A stretch of DNA of 17,443 nt from Baffinella frigidus. Lineage: Eukaryota; Cryptophyceae; Cryptomonadales; Baffinellaceae. Below the pieces are notes generated by a model. The model ran no database searches. It was given only the letters and a program-made list of their open reading frames with translations, and was not told the origin of the DNA. The stretch lies in assembly GCA_026770585.1 (NCBI GenBank), contig MU646578.1:198854-216296 (forward strand), in the 5' to 3' direction. How positions within the stretch are numbered: the first letter of the stretch is position 1; each line of letters begins with the position of its first letter. The position numbers were made by a program, and so were the translations under genes. Below are positions 7,154 to 13,952 of the stretch, in pieces.

Positions 7154-9149
7154 ATGACCATCGCGTGCATCGCCGTGATCTCCAAGGTGAGTCATTTCCA
7201 CCCGATTCGATGCCATCTCTTTTCGGATCCTTCCTCACGCAGATTTTCCCCACGTTAGTACTAGGAGCAGGAGCGTTTGGGCTGCCACCGCCGCACATGA
7301 TCCCCAGACTCTGAGCCTGGTGTCCGTTCGCGCCATCCAGGAGAACGCTCCCGTGCTCCTCCGCGTCTATGAGGAGGGTGCCGACGAAACCAAGTTCCAT
7401 GTAACCCCCCTTCCCCAAACATATCTCTCTCTCCCTCTCATCCACTCTCACCAATTTGGTGAGACCGGGCTCGGTTTTACTCAACAGTTGACGGAGTTGT
7501 ACCACAAGTCCAGGATGCCGACTTGTTTTCAAGCCGACTGATCCACTCTTTTCCTGCAATCCCTGAGGCGCTGGCGCGTGATCCATTGATAGCTGAACCC
7601 AGAAACCGAAACCCGAAACCCCACACCCCAAACCCTGAACCCTAAAACCCTAAACCCTAAAATCCCAACCCCTGAACCCCAAACCCCAAACCCCAAACCC
7701 AAACCCTACATCACAAGCTCGAAAATATTGAACCCTAATCCTAAACCATCCTAAACCCCGAATCCTAAACCATCCTAAACCCCAACACTGGGGCGATATT
7801 GCCGGCAGTACATCTGCTACGGAGCCATAAACCTCCTCGACGAGCGGCAAGCGGCGCGGGGGCACCATTAAACCCTAAACCCCAAACCCCAAACCCGACC
7901 CCAACATCACAAAATCGAAACTATTAAACCCTAACCCGAAACCCGAAACCTGCACGGCAGTAGAGCGTTTGCGGTAATTGTTGTCCGTTTTGGACGTACG
8001 GTTTTCCGGTTTTCCGGTTTTTTAAAATGTTTTAAAGGTCGTTGAATATTTTAAATGGACACTTCTCTGGTACAAATGAAACGGGGGGGGGGGCAAATGA
8101 AAACCGGAAAACCGGAAAACCGTACGTCCAAAACGGACAACAATTACCGCAAACGCTCTACATATGCTACATAACGATCGATCTCTTCGAGGAGCGGGAG
8201 GCGGGACCAACCCTAACCCATAAACCCCGCAGATATACTGAACCCCTAAACCCCGCAGATGTACTACGGTGTTGGGTAAATCCTAAACCGCTGTGTAGTA
8301 TTGGGTAAACCGCTGTGTAGTATTGGACCGCTGTGTAGTATCCTAAGACGGGGTCGGGTAAATCCTGAACCGCAAACCACAAACACAGTACATATGCTAC
8401 GGCGCGATCGATCTCTTCGAGGAGCGGGAGGTGGCGCGGGGAAGGAACGCCGACATGTTTCTGGGACAGCTCTTTCCTGTGGAAGGATACGACGTCCTCG
8501 GTATTTTTTTCTTTCTTATTTGTTTATCAGCCCGGGACAAGTTAGGCAGGGCCCAAAGACATGTTTCTGGGCCAGCTCTTTCCTGTGGAAGGATACGACG
8601 TTCTCGGTACTTTCCCCCCCTTTCTTTATTATTTGTTAGCTAATAAATGATACAGGATCAACGTTTTCGGTACTGCTTCTTCTTCTCTATCATTTATAGA
8701 ACAAGTTAGGCAGGGCTAGAAGATATGTTTCTCGGACAGCTCTTTACTGTCGAGGGATACGACGTTCTCGGTACCCGCTCATCTTGATCGTGGACAGTTG
8801 AGTAATTCAGTTTTTTCGCGGGGGAGGAACGCCGATTTGTTTCTGGGACAGCTCTTTCCTGTCGAGGGATACGACGTTGTCGGTACTCGCTCCCCTTGAA
8901 CGGGTGTACCTTAAACCCTAAGCTCGAAATCCAAAACCTTAAAACCCTAAGCCCGAACGAAACCCCAAACCCCAAACCCCAAACCCCAAACTCCAAGCCC
9001 CACACCCCAAACCACAAACCAAAAACCCCGAACCCTAACCCGCAGGGTACGTGACAAACACGGGCGTGCGATTCGCGCTGGTGGTGGGTGCGCAGAGCCA
9101 GCACGCCCCTGACCCCCCGCTCGTCAAGGCATTCTTCAAAAAACTGCAG
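7154..9149 (+). CDS. TRAPPC2L: TRAPPC2L-like TRAPP complex subunit, multi-exon, C-terminus not found
   Basis: Four exons join in phase: 7154-7186 (MTIACIAVISK, donor GTGAGT), 7341-7400 (ENAPVLLRVYEEGADETKFH, donor GTAACC), 8389-8500 (starting YICYGAIDLFEERE, ending PVEGYDVLG, donor GTATTT) and 9046-9149 (starting YVTNTGVRFALVV, ending KAFFKKLQ). The order matches the longin-like TRAPPC2L fold: the CIAVI strand, the KFHY turn, the LGLLYPTE..VYGYVTN region and the final RKL helix. The family acts in TRAPP, a multisubunit tether and Rab GEF for ER-Golgi and endosomal transport vesicles. About 103 residues are recovered against about 140 usual. The last exon (NPFY region) is missing, and after 9149 the base pair is GC rather than GT, so its end is uncertain. 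The start ATG precedes a perfect donor. Confidence 0.83.
7605..7790. repeat. Telomere-like tract in TRAPPC2L intron 2
   Basis: CCCTAAA/CCCCAAA/CCCTGAA units, with the 25-bp piece CTAAACCATCCTAAACCCCGAATCCT partly duplicated (7739-7780). C-rich on the sense strand, leading to the GCCGGCAG acceptor of an exon 3 copy at 7811. Confidence 0.88.
7811..7865 (+). repeat. Partial copy of TRAPPC2L exon 3 5' half
   Basis: The acceptor GCCGGCAG is followed by YICYGAINLLDERQAARG, against YICYGAIDLFEEREVARG in the real exon. The copy stops and passes straight into telomere-like repeat at 7867. It is the most protein-diverged copy but still open. Confidence 0.78.
7867..7950. repeat. Telomere-like tract
   Basis: CCCTAAACCCCAAACCCC units running up to the CACGGCAG acceptor that precedes the TA-flanked foldback element. 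The 20-bp piece ATCACAA(G/A)(C/A)TCGAAA is shared with 7701-7722. Confidence 0.85.
7961..8160. mobile_element. TA-flanked foldback element (Tc1/mariner-like MITE), copy 1
   Basis: The element begins TAGAGCGTTTGCGGTAATTG and ends with its exact reverse complement; the inverted repeats run for about 62 bp without a mismatch. A TA on each side fits a TA target duplication. It is 200 bp with both TAs. The centre holds a poly-G run and no ORF. It split the acceptor of an exon 3 copy: CACGGCAG-TA ... TA-CATATGCTAC. Confidence 0.92.
8159..8204 (+). repeat. Second partial copy of TRAPPC2L exon 3 5' half
   Basis: TACATATGCTACATAACGAT reads YICYITIDLFEERE, then is broken before telomere-like repeat. 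Its acceptor is separated from it by the inserted 200-bp element. Confidence 0.75.
8205..8388. repeat. Degenerate telomere-like and CCGCTGTGTAGTATT repeats before exon 3
   Basis: CCCTAACCC and CCCCTAAACCCCGCAGAT units are followed by three copies of CCGCTGTGTAGTATT (about 8288, 8310 and 8328). The stretch ends in the ACACAG acceptor of exon 3. CCGCTGTGTAGTA also occurs at 9664. Confidence 0.75.
8560..8886 (+). repeat. Three partial copies of TRAPPC2L exon 3 3' half plus donor
   Basis: Copies at about 8560-8608, 8723-8772 and 8826-8882 read MFLGQLFPVEGYDVLG, MFLGQLFTVEGYDVLG and LFLGQLFPVEGYDVVG. Each is followed by the GTAC form of the donor (real exon: GTATTT). They lie downstream of the real exon 3 (8389-8500) in intron 3. 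The intervening GGACAAGTTAGGCAGGGC pieces are also duplicated (8536 and 8702). Confidence 0.82.
8908..9045. repeat. Telomere-like tract ending at the exon 4 acceptor
   Basis: CCCTAAGCC, CCCCAAA and CCCTAACC units, C-rich on the sense strand. The final CCGAACCCTAACCCGCAG supplies a candidate branch site (CTAAC), pyrimidines and the acceptor of exon 4. Confidence 0.85.
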
Positions 9150-9168
9150 GCACGGCCCCCCCTTTTGC

Positions 9169-9447
9169 CACACCACCACGGCCGCCATGTCTGCACCCCC
9201 ACAGAGGCTATGTTTGCAGAGAGCCAGCACGCGCCCCTGACCCCCCGCTCGTCAAGGCCTTTTTCAAGAAACTGCAGGCACGATCCCCCCCCTCCACTGT
9301 AGGGTCCTGCAGTCTATCTCCGTAGAGACCTTTCTCAATACCAACACGGCCGCCATGTATGCATCCCACAGAGGTTGTATTTTTGCAGAGAGCCAGCACA
9401 CGCCAGACCCTCCCCTCGGCAAGGCCTTCTTCAAGAAACTGCAGGCG
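9169..9447 (+). repeat. Two partial copies of TRAPPC2L exon 4 3' half
   Basis: SQHAPDPPLVKAFFKKLQ of the real exon 4 recurs at about 9213-9275 (frame broken by extra bases) and 9388-9447 (SQHTPDPPLGKAFFKKLQ). Each is preceded by a shared leader ACGGCCGCCATGT(C/A)TGCA...CCACAGAGG ending in GCAG. A third leader copy lies at 13999-14042. Confidence 0.78.
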
Positions 9448-9504
9448 AGAGCCCTCCCCGTGTCTGGTTTTTGTAGGTGTTGGTGGCCGTGAAACGAACA
9501 AAAC

Positions 9505-9573
9505 TTCTTCTTCTTGTTCTTTATTTCTCTCGATACAGGTCCTAAAACAGGCCCTTGATCCTTGAGTACAAAA
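9505..9573 (+). repeat. Dispersed repeat, copy 1 of 3
   Basis: TTCTTCTTGTTCTTTATTTCTCTCGATACAG then GTCCT....CAGGCCCTT..CCTTGAG. Copies: 9505-9573, 11845-11911 (same strand) and 13081-13121 (opposite strand). The CTCGATACAG/GTCCT join looks like a splice acceptor. No protein was recognised. Confidence 0.7.
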
Positions 9574-9600
9574 CGATGGCGAATGTCGACGGTTGCGACC

Positions 9601-9810
9601 CCACTCGAGGCTAGAAATGTGACTATTTTAAAAGTTTAAACTCTACAAGTCCTTGACACGTGGACCGCTGTGTAGTAAATTTCATGCAAATATCGCGTTT
9701 GGTCACGCTCCTCCCGTATATATGGCAGCAACGTGACCAAGCCTGCCCGTGACTGGTACTAAATTTAACAACCCCACATTTAAAATACTCCCTCTTCCAG
9801 CCTCGAGTGG
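9601..9810. mobile_element. MITE family A, divergent copy 3
   Basis: The ends are the perfect inverted repeat CCACTCGAGGCT / AGCCTCGAGTGG. The internal TGTAGTAAATTTCATG, GGTCACG, CTGGTACTAAATTTAACAAC and CCCCACATTTAAA match family A copies in order but with much divergence. No ORF. Confidence 0.65.
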
Positions 9811-9880
9811 CCCGGCATCGTCGGCCTTTTGCAAATGTTGGATTTTTTTCGTGGCGAGCAGGTGTGAATACCGCTCTGAA

Positions 9881-10069
9881 CACAAGAGAATGCTAGTGGG
9901 GCCTAAGTAAAACCGACGTGCTTTTCAAAGTGGGCATTTGTGTAGTAACTTTCGTTGATTGGTCACGTGACTCTGCATATATTGCACAGTCACGAGGTTG
10001 GAACACCTTATCCTGGTACAAAGTTTTACAACCCCACATGTAAACAGGCCCCTCTAGCATTCTCGAGTG
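9881..10069 (+). mobile_element. MITE family A, copy 2
   Basis: Close inverted-orientation copy of 99-286, with ends GAATGCTAGTGGGGCC and GGCCCCTCTAGCATTC, about 189 bp. It lies 71 bp from copy 3. Open frames through it are shadows of the repeat. Confidence 0.85.
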
Positions 10070-10151
10070 GACGGCTGTCGACTTGTATGCAAGAGTCCCC
10101 CCCTGCGACTGTCGAATGATTAGAGGCGTTTCTGGAACTCTGCCTGCCCGG

Positions 10152-10312
10152 CCACACAGCGGACTTCGAAGGCATTTTGAATAACCCCTTAGTGAACCGT
10201 CCCTAGGCCCTACGGTAGGCAATACCGTAGGGACATAGGGGGTTCCTACGGATAAGGTAACGGAAAGTCAGTGGATTGTCCACCGAAAATCCCTTCGTAG
10301 CCCGCTGTGTGG
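10152..10312. mobile_element. Foldback element with CCACACAGCGG ends
   Basis: CCACACAGCGGACTTCGAAGGCATTTT at the left end mirrors AAAATCCCTTCGTAGCCCGCTGTGTGG at the right end (several mismatches). The centre has the hairpin CCTACGGTAGGCAATACCGTAGG (about 10209-10231). No coding sense. Confidence 0.7.
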
Positions 10313-10412
10313 TTGGTTGCGTGTTTCGTCCTGGTACAGACCCTGCCCGGTTCAGTCGACTGTCGTGGGACACCGCAGGTGTACTGGCATCGTCCACTTT
10401 CGCCATACCACG

Positions 10413-10503
10413 TAAGTGGCGAGGGGGTCGAAATTGACCCCCAAGAGATCCTAGGCAGGTCCTAGGGCCCTATGGTAGGGCGTATGAGCTTACTCGCCAC
10501 TTA
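10413..10503 (+). mobile_element. ~90-bp palindromic element (family B), copy 1
   Basis: Ends TAAGTGGCGAG / CTCGCCACTTA. It contains GGGGGTCGAAATTGACCCCC and CCTAGGCAGGTCCTAGGGCC. Further copies lie at 13123-13203 (reverse), 13808-13895 and 17069-17168 (reverse), with a relic at 14381-14420. Confidence 0.8.
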
Positions 10504-10836
10504 AGGGATACCACTTAGCAGCGAGCGAAGACCTTTTCACCTTGGATGCAAGGTGAAATTCCGGTTAGGTTCCAGGGCAATGGATACGATTCCAGTACAA
10601 ATCGATTAGATGGTCCGTATCCGTGAAGCCCCCGGCGGCTGCTACGTGGTACGTGTACCCAACTCAACAAAAATGTAGCCGTTGGGCGTGTCTCTGGTGC
10701 GAATCTCCAGAATTAATATTAGGCGAATCTGAACTTCCGGGGCATGCAGGCGCTATACATCGACTGCGTCTCGAATCCCTTCTACAAGCCCGGGCAGGTC
10801 CGCCCCCCCTCTGGATCAGTACCAGGAGTTGGAGAT

Positions 10837-10930
10837 TACAGGGGTACCTCGCTCGTAAGAAACCGCCCCCCCTAAGGACCCTACAGTAGGACCAGGCCTA
10901 GGGTCCTATGATGGTCCTAGGGGAGGGTGA
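10837..10930 (+). mobile_element. GGTACC hairpin element (family C), right-truncated
   Basis: Starts TACAGGGGTACCTCGCTCGT and ends within GGTCCTAGGGGAGGGTG. Together with the 11 bp in front (GAGTTGGAGAT) it is an inverted duplicate of 11960-12073, so element and flank were copied together. Confidence 0.85.
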
Positions 10931-10984
10931 CACGAATCGTGTTTTCAATTTTCTGGACCGGTTCGCCTCCGGCCGCGGACTGTT

Positions 10985-11107
10985 TACAGGGGTACCTCGC
11001 TCATAAGACAACGCCTTCTCCTAGGACCCTACAGTAGCCCTATGCCCAGGGCCCTATGGCTGTCATAGGGGGGGGGAGCAGTTTCTTGTGGGCGAGGTAC
11101 CCCTGTA
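10985..11107 (+). mobile_element. GGTACC hairpin element (family C), full length
   Basis: TACAGGGGTACCTCGCTCAT ... GAGGTACCCCTGTA. Nearly the whole 123 bp folds back on itself. TA at both ends fits TA-targeted insertion. Confidence 0.9.
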
Positions 11108-11762
11108 TCGAGGGGGGGGCACAGGGCGGGTGCGGGTCCCCTCTCGAACTGACTCTCCCTCCCGTCGAGTGAACCACGCAGTCTTGCTACCACTTCACTG
11201 CCAGGGCGGAGTTTTTTATTAGTCAACTCAAGGCGAAAATCGAATTTCGGAGTACCCAATCTGGGTACCTCGTTTCTATGTTGACACATTTTGTGGGTAA
11301 ATTGACTTTTACAAAATCTCCGGCCTGGCAGTGCACTTAGCAGCCAACCGGGGCTTCACGGATACGGTGCATCTCAACGATTTGTACTAGAATCTTATCC
11401 ATTTCCCTGGAACCTAACCGGAATTTCGCCTTGAATTCAAGGCGAAAAGGTAGAAAGGTAAGTGAACTGGGCAGGATTAATACCACAGAACTCGTGCGTT
11501 GGGTTTCCCGACTACGGAAATTCCCTCGAGGTTCAGAACACGCATCCCCCCCTAGGACGTTCTAATGCTCCTAAGACTAGGCGTTTACCCTTACGGTGGG
11601 CTTCGGACGCGATTTCCAGAAAACTGGTTGAAATGTCGGTTAATAAGATGTATTTGTACCAAGAAATTCTTAATCAGCGCCACGAAAATAGATGGACCGA
11701 TCTGCGAATGTGGAAAAATCAATGGACCGATCGCAGAACCCCGAATCGCAGAACCCCAAACG

Positions 11763-11791
11763 TCTTCTTCTTCTTCTTCTTCTTCTTCTTT
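11763..11791. repeat. (CTT)n microsatellite
   Basis: About nine CTT units in a row. A shorter CTT run lies at 9510-9525 within the related dispersed repeat. Confidence 0.95.
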
Positions 11792-11844
11792 GTCACTCCC
11801 AAGCCTAGAAACGAGTGCAGCATACACCCTACTCTCCAACTGTT

Positions 11845-11911
11845 TTCTTCTTCTTTATTACTCTCGATACAGGTCCTATCTCAGGCCCTTTAGCCTTGAG
11901 TTGAGTGATAC
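11845..11911 (+). repeat. Dispersed repeat, copy 2 of 3
   Basis: TTCTTCTTCTTTATTACTCTCGATACAG then GTCCT....CAGGCCCTT(T)AGCCTTGAG, parallel to 9505-9573. The tail GTTGAGTGA is shared with the inverted copy at 13081-13121. Confidence 0.7.
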
Positions 11912-11939
11912 AATAGTCTATGAGCCTAAGCCCCAACCC

Positions 11940-12230
11940 CCCCCGCGCAGCCGATCGCGTAGAAACGCACCCTCCCCTAGGACCACCATAGGACCCTAGG
12001 CCTGATCCTACTGTAGGGTCCTAGGGGGGGGCGGTTTCTTACGAGCGAGGTACCCCTGTAATCTCCAACTCCTAAGCCCCAACACCCCCGCGCGGCCGAT
12101 CGTATCAGCGTCGCTCGATAAACGAGTGCAGCATAAACCCTAATCTCCAGCCCCGAAACCCAACCCCCAACCCCCGCGCAGCCGATCGTGTCATTGTCTT
12201 TCGATAAACGAGGGCAGTATAAACCAGAGA
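11940..12230 (+). repeat. Partial copies of the unknown exon's 5' end with acceptors
   Basis: CCCCGCGCAG (or GCGCGG) followed by CCGATCG(T/C) recurs at about 11947, 12096 and 12179. The latter two continue TATCAGCGTCGCTCGAT or TGTCATTGTCTTTCGAT and then switch to AAACGAG(T/G)GCAG(C/T)ATAAACC. C-rich AACCCCCAACCCCC tracts precede each. One copy is cut by the hairpin element at 11960. Confidence 0.65.
11960..12060 (-). mobile_element. GGTACC hairpin element (family C), left-truncated
   Basis: Retains the centre CCCTAGGACCACCATAGG and the intact right arm ending GAGGTACCCCTGTA. About 25 bp of the left end is missing. Inverted duplicate of 10837-10930 including the outer flank ATCTCCAACTCC. Confidence 0.85.
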
Positions 12231-12310
12231 AGTGGAGATTAGGGTGTATGAACAGTTTATAAGTAGCCCTGGGAGAAAGCCCCTAAACACAACCCCCAAC
12301 CCCCGCGCAG

Positions 12311-12387
12311 CCGATCGTATCAGCGTCGCTCGATCGAGACCTCCTGGCGCTGGTCCGCCTCTGGAACACCGACGCTCTTCAGCCCCG
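12311..12387 (+). CDS. Unrecognised exon (LLALVRLWNTDALQPR)
   Basis: Acceptor CCGCGCAG precedes 12311 and a possible donor GTAGTG (or an in-frame TAG at 12389) follows. Frame 1 reads RDLLALVRLWNTDALQPR. All three frames are open, but the copies decide: the related ends at about 12480, 12612 and 12990 keep LWNTDALQPR or N(K/T)DALQPR and differ mostly at third positions (ACC/ACA/ACG, GCT/GCG, CTT/CTG). I do not recognise the protein. It could be an exon of a gene whose other exons lie in diverged or unsequenced DNA, or a dead fragment. It is not part of known TRAPPC2L sequence. Confidence 0.5.
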
Positions 12388-12436
12388 GTAGTGCCGAGTG
12401 GCTTTCGCGTGAATAAAGTGTCTTTCGCTTGAAGAA

Positions 12437-12536
12437 AGCGTCTTTCGCTTGTCCGATGTCGGTTGATAAAATGTCGGAACAAAGACGCTCTTCAGCCCCG
12501 GTAGGACGGGTGTTGGCCGCGCGAAAACAGTAAAAC
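12437..12536 (+). repeat. 100-bp direct repeat carrying the unknown exon's 3' end, copy 1
   Basis: AAGCGTCT(T/G)TCGC then CGATGTCGGTTGA(T/C)AAAATGTCGG then GACGCTCTTCAGCCCCGGTA then GCGCGAAAAC(A/T)GTAAAAC. Copy 2 is at 12949-13048. The exon end with donor-like GTAGGAC is inside. A third short exon-end copy lies at 12604-12645. Confidence 0.75.
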
Positions 12537-12645
12537 ATTTCCCCCAAAAATGACGGTGATGGTACTAAACCGTCGATGTTTGCCTTTGTTTGATGGTGTG
12601 CGCTCGTCTGCCTCTGGAACACAGACGCGCTGCAGCCCCGGTAGT

Positions 12646-12720
12646 GTGAGGACCGGGTCCTGGACGGGCCCGCCTCAGGGGAAAAGGGCTCCAAGGGTGA
12701 GTCCAGGACCCGGTCCTCAC
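12646..12720. mobile_element. Small foldback element with 20-bp perfect inverted repeats
   Basis: GTGAGGACCGGGTCCTGGAC at 12646-12665 is the exact reverse complement of 12701-12720, with a 35-bp loop. It lies directly between an exon-end copy and the 200-bp TA element. It may be a MITE or a simple hairpin. Confidence 0.75.
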
Positions 12721-12723
12721 AGG

Positions 12724-12923
12724 TAGAGCGTTTGCGGTAATTGTTGTCCGTTTTGAAAGTGCGATTTTCCGGTTTTACGGTTTTTTAAAATGTTGTAAAG
12801 GTCGTTGAATGTTTTAAATGGACACTTCTCTGGTACAAAGGAATCGGGGGGGGGGGCAAATGAAAACCGTAAAACCGGAAAATCGCACTTTCAAAACGGA
12901 CAACAATTACCGCAAACGCTCTA
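12724..12923. mobile_element. TA-flanked foldback element (Tc1/mariner-like MITE), copy 2
   Basis: Same 200-bp length and layout as 7961-8160, with perfect ~62-bp inverted repeats and TA at both ends. It differs from copy 1 at five positions in the left arm, each matched by the complementary change in the right arm. The centre (TGGACACTTCTCTGGTACAAA, poly-G) is nearly identical. Confidence 0.92.
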
Positions 12924-13080
12924 GCGCCAAGCGCCTTCCGCTTGAATCAAGCGTCTGTCGCGTGTCCCATGTCGGTTGACAAAATGTCGGAACACGGACG
13001 CTCTTCAGCCCCGGTAGGACTGGCGTTGGCTGCGCGAAAACTGTAAAACGACCGTTTGCAGGTGTGTGTAGACTTTTGGA

Positions 13081-13121
13081 TCACTCAACTCTAGGCTTCA
13101 GGGCCTTCTAGGACCTGAACA
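13081..13121 (-). repeat. Dispersed repeat, copy 3 of 3
   Basis: The reverse complement reads CAGGTCCTAGAAGGCCCTGAAGCCTAGAGTTGAGTGA, matching 11872-11908. It stops where the palindromic element at 13123 begins. Confidence 0.65.
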
Positions 13122-13122
13122 C

Positions 13123-13203
13123 TTAAGTTGCGAGTAGGCTCATACGCCCTACCGTAGGGCCCTAGGACCTGCCTGGGACCTGTAAGACCCCCCTCGCCAC
13201 TTA
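13123..13203 (-). mobile_element. Palindromic element family B, copy 2
   Basis: TTAAGTTGCGAGTAGGCTCATACGCCCTACC ... CTCGCCACTTA. Reverse orientation of 10413-10503 and slightly shortened. Confidence 0.75.
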
Positions 13204-13277
13204 GGGTTAAGGGCCTTGTAGGTTGATTGAACGAGCCTGAAACACGAACGCGTCAGGCTGCACCAGAGGGCACCTTC

Positions 13278-13400
13278 TACAGGGGTACCTCACTCATAAG
13301 AAACCGCCCCCCCCCCCTAGGACCACCGTACGACCATAGGCATAGCCCTACTGTAGGGTCCTAGGGGGGGGCGGTTTCTTATGAGCGAGGTACCCCTGTA
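13278..13400 (+). mobile_element. GGTACC hairpin element (family C), full length
   Basis: TACAGGGGTACCTCACTCAT ... GCGAGGTACCCCTGTA, with a long C-run in the left arm and a G-run in the right. TA ends. Confidence 0.9.
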
Positions 13401-13488
13401 GCTCTGTCTCAGTCTATTTGGTCTCTCCACTTTGGTGGGTCCGGGCTCTTCCCCGCGCCAAAGTCGACAGATGTGTACCCACACCCTT

Positions 13489-13533
13489 GAATGTCAACTT
13501 GAAAATAGTCCGTCAACCCAAGTGAGCAGAGCT
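13489..13533. repeat. 45-bp dispersed repeat, copy 2
   Basis: Matches 4261-4306. Its final CAGAGCTA supplies the TA where the next GGTACC hairpin is inserted. Confidence 0.7.
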
Positions 13534-13654
13534 ACCGGGGTACCTTGCTCATAAGAAAGCGCCTCCCCCTAGGATCCTACAGCAGGCCTACGCCTAGGGC
13601 CTTATGGTGGTCCTAGGGGGGGGGGCAGTTGCTTATGAGCGAGGTACCCCTGTA
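13533..13654 (+). mobile_element. GGTACC hairpin element (family C), full length
   Basis: TACCGGGGTACCTTGCTCAT ... GCGAGGTACCCCTGTA. The left terminus has A-to-C and C-to-T changes not matched in the right arm. Confidence 0.9.
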
Positions 13655-13691
13655 GACTCCTTCCCCTGACACTGGCCGGTCAGGCCTGTTC

Positions 13692-13807
13692 TACAGGGGT
13701 ACCTCGCTCATAAGAAAGCGCCCTCCCCCTAGGACCACCATAGGGCCCTAGGCATGGTCCTACTCTAGGGTCCTAGAAGGGTGCGTTTTCTTATGAGCGA
13801 GACACCA
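13692..13807 (+). mobile_element. GGTACC hairpin element (family C), right end damaged
   Basis: Intact left end TACAGGGGTACCTCGCTCAT. The right arm ends CTTATGAGCGAGACACCA, where it abuts the palindromic element at 13808. Confidence 0.85.
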
Positions 13808-13895
13808 ATGGCGAAGAGGTCAAAATTGACCGCCAAGAGGTCCCCGGCAGGTCCTAGGGCCCTACGGTAGGGCGTATGCGCCTACTCGCCACTTC
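13808..13895 (+). mobile_element. Palindromic element family B, copy 3
   Basis: ATGGCGAAGAGGTCAAAATTGACC ... GGGCGTATGCGCCTACTCGCCACTT. Same orientation as 10413-10503. Confidence 0.75.
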
Positions 13896-13952
13896 AGGGA
13901 TAACGAAGGGCTGCACGTGCCTTCGGGACAACACATCGAAGTCCAGTGCGTG

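Larger units (their letters stand above)
10529..11451. mobile_element. Composite foldback element with ~120-bp terminal inverted repeats
   Basis: 10529-10653 and 11335-11451 are inverted copies, sharing for example AAATTCCGGTTAGGTTCCAGGG and CCGTATCCGTGAAGCCCC. Each end begins with its own small hairpin: TTCACCTT/AAGGTGAA on the left and TTTCGCCTTGAATTCAAGGC on the right, a perfect 24-bp palindrome at 11424-11447. The 680-bp interior contains two GGTACC hairpins (10837 and 10985) and no recognisable gene. Confidence 0.75.

Noticed and set aside
8706-9230. Minus-strand open frame of 174 codons with GFGVWGL repeats
   Set aside because: The repeats are antisense telomere-like heptamers; the rest overlaps TRAPPC2L exon copies.
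11462-11999. Overlapping plus-strand open frames of about 143 codons
   Set aside because: They read through the CTT microsatellite (poly-Phe or poly-Ser) and a hairpin element; no domain.
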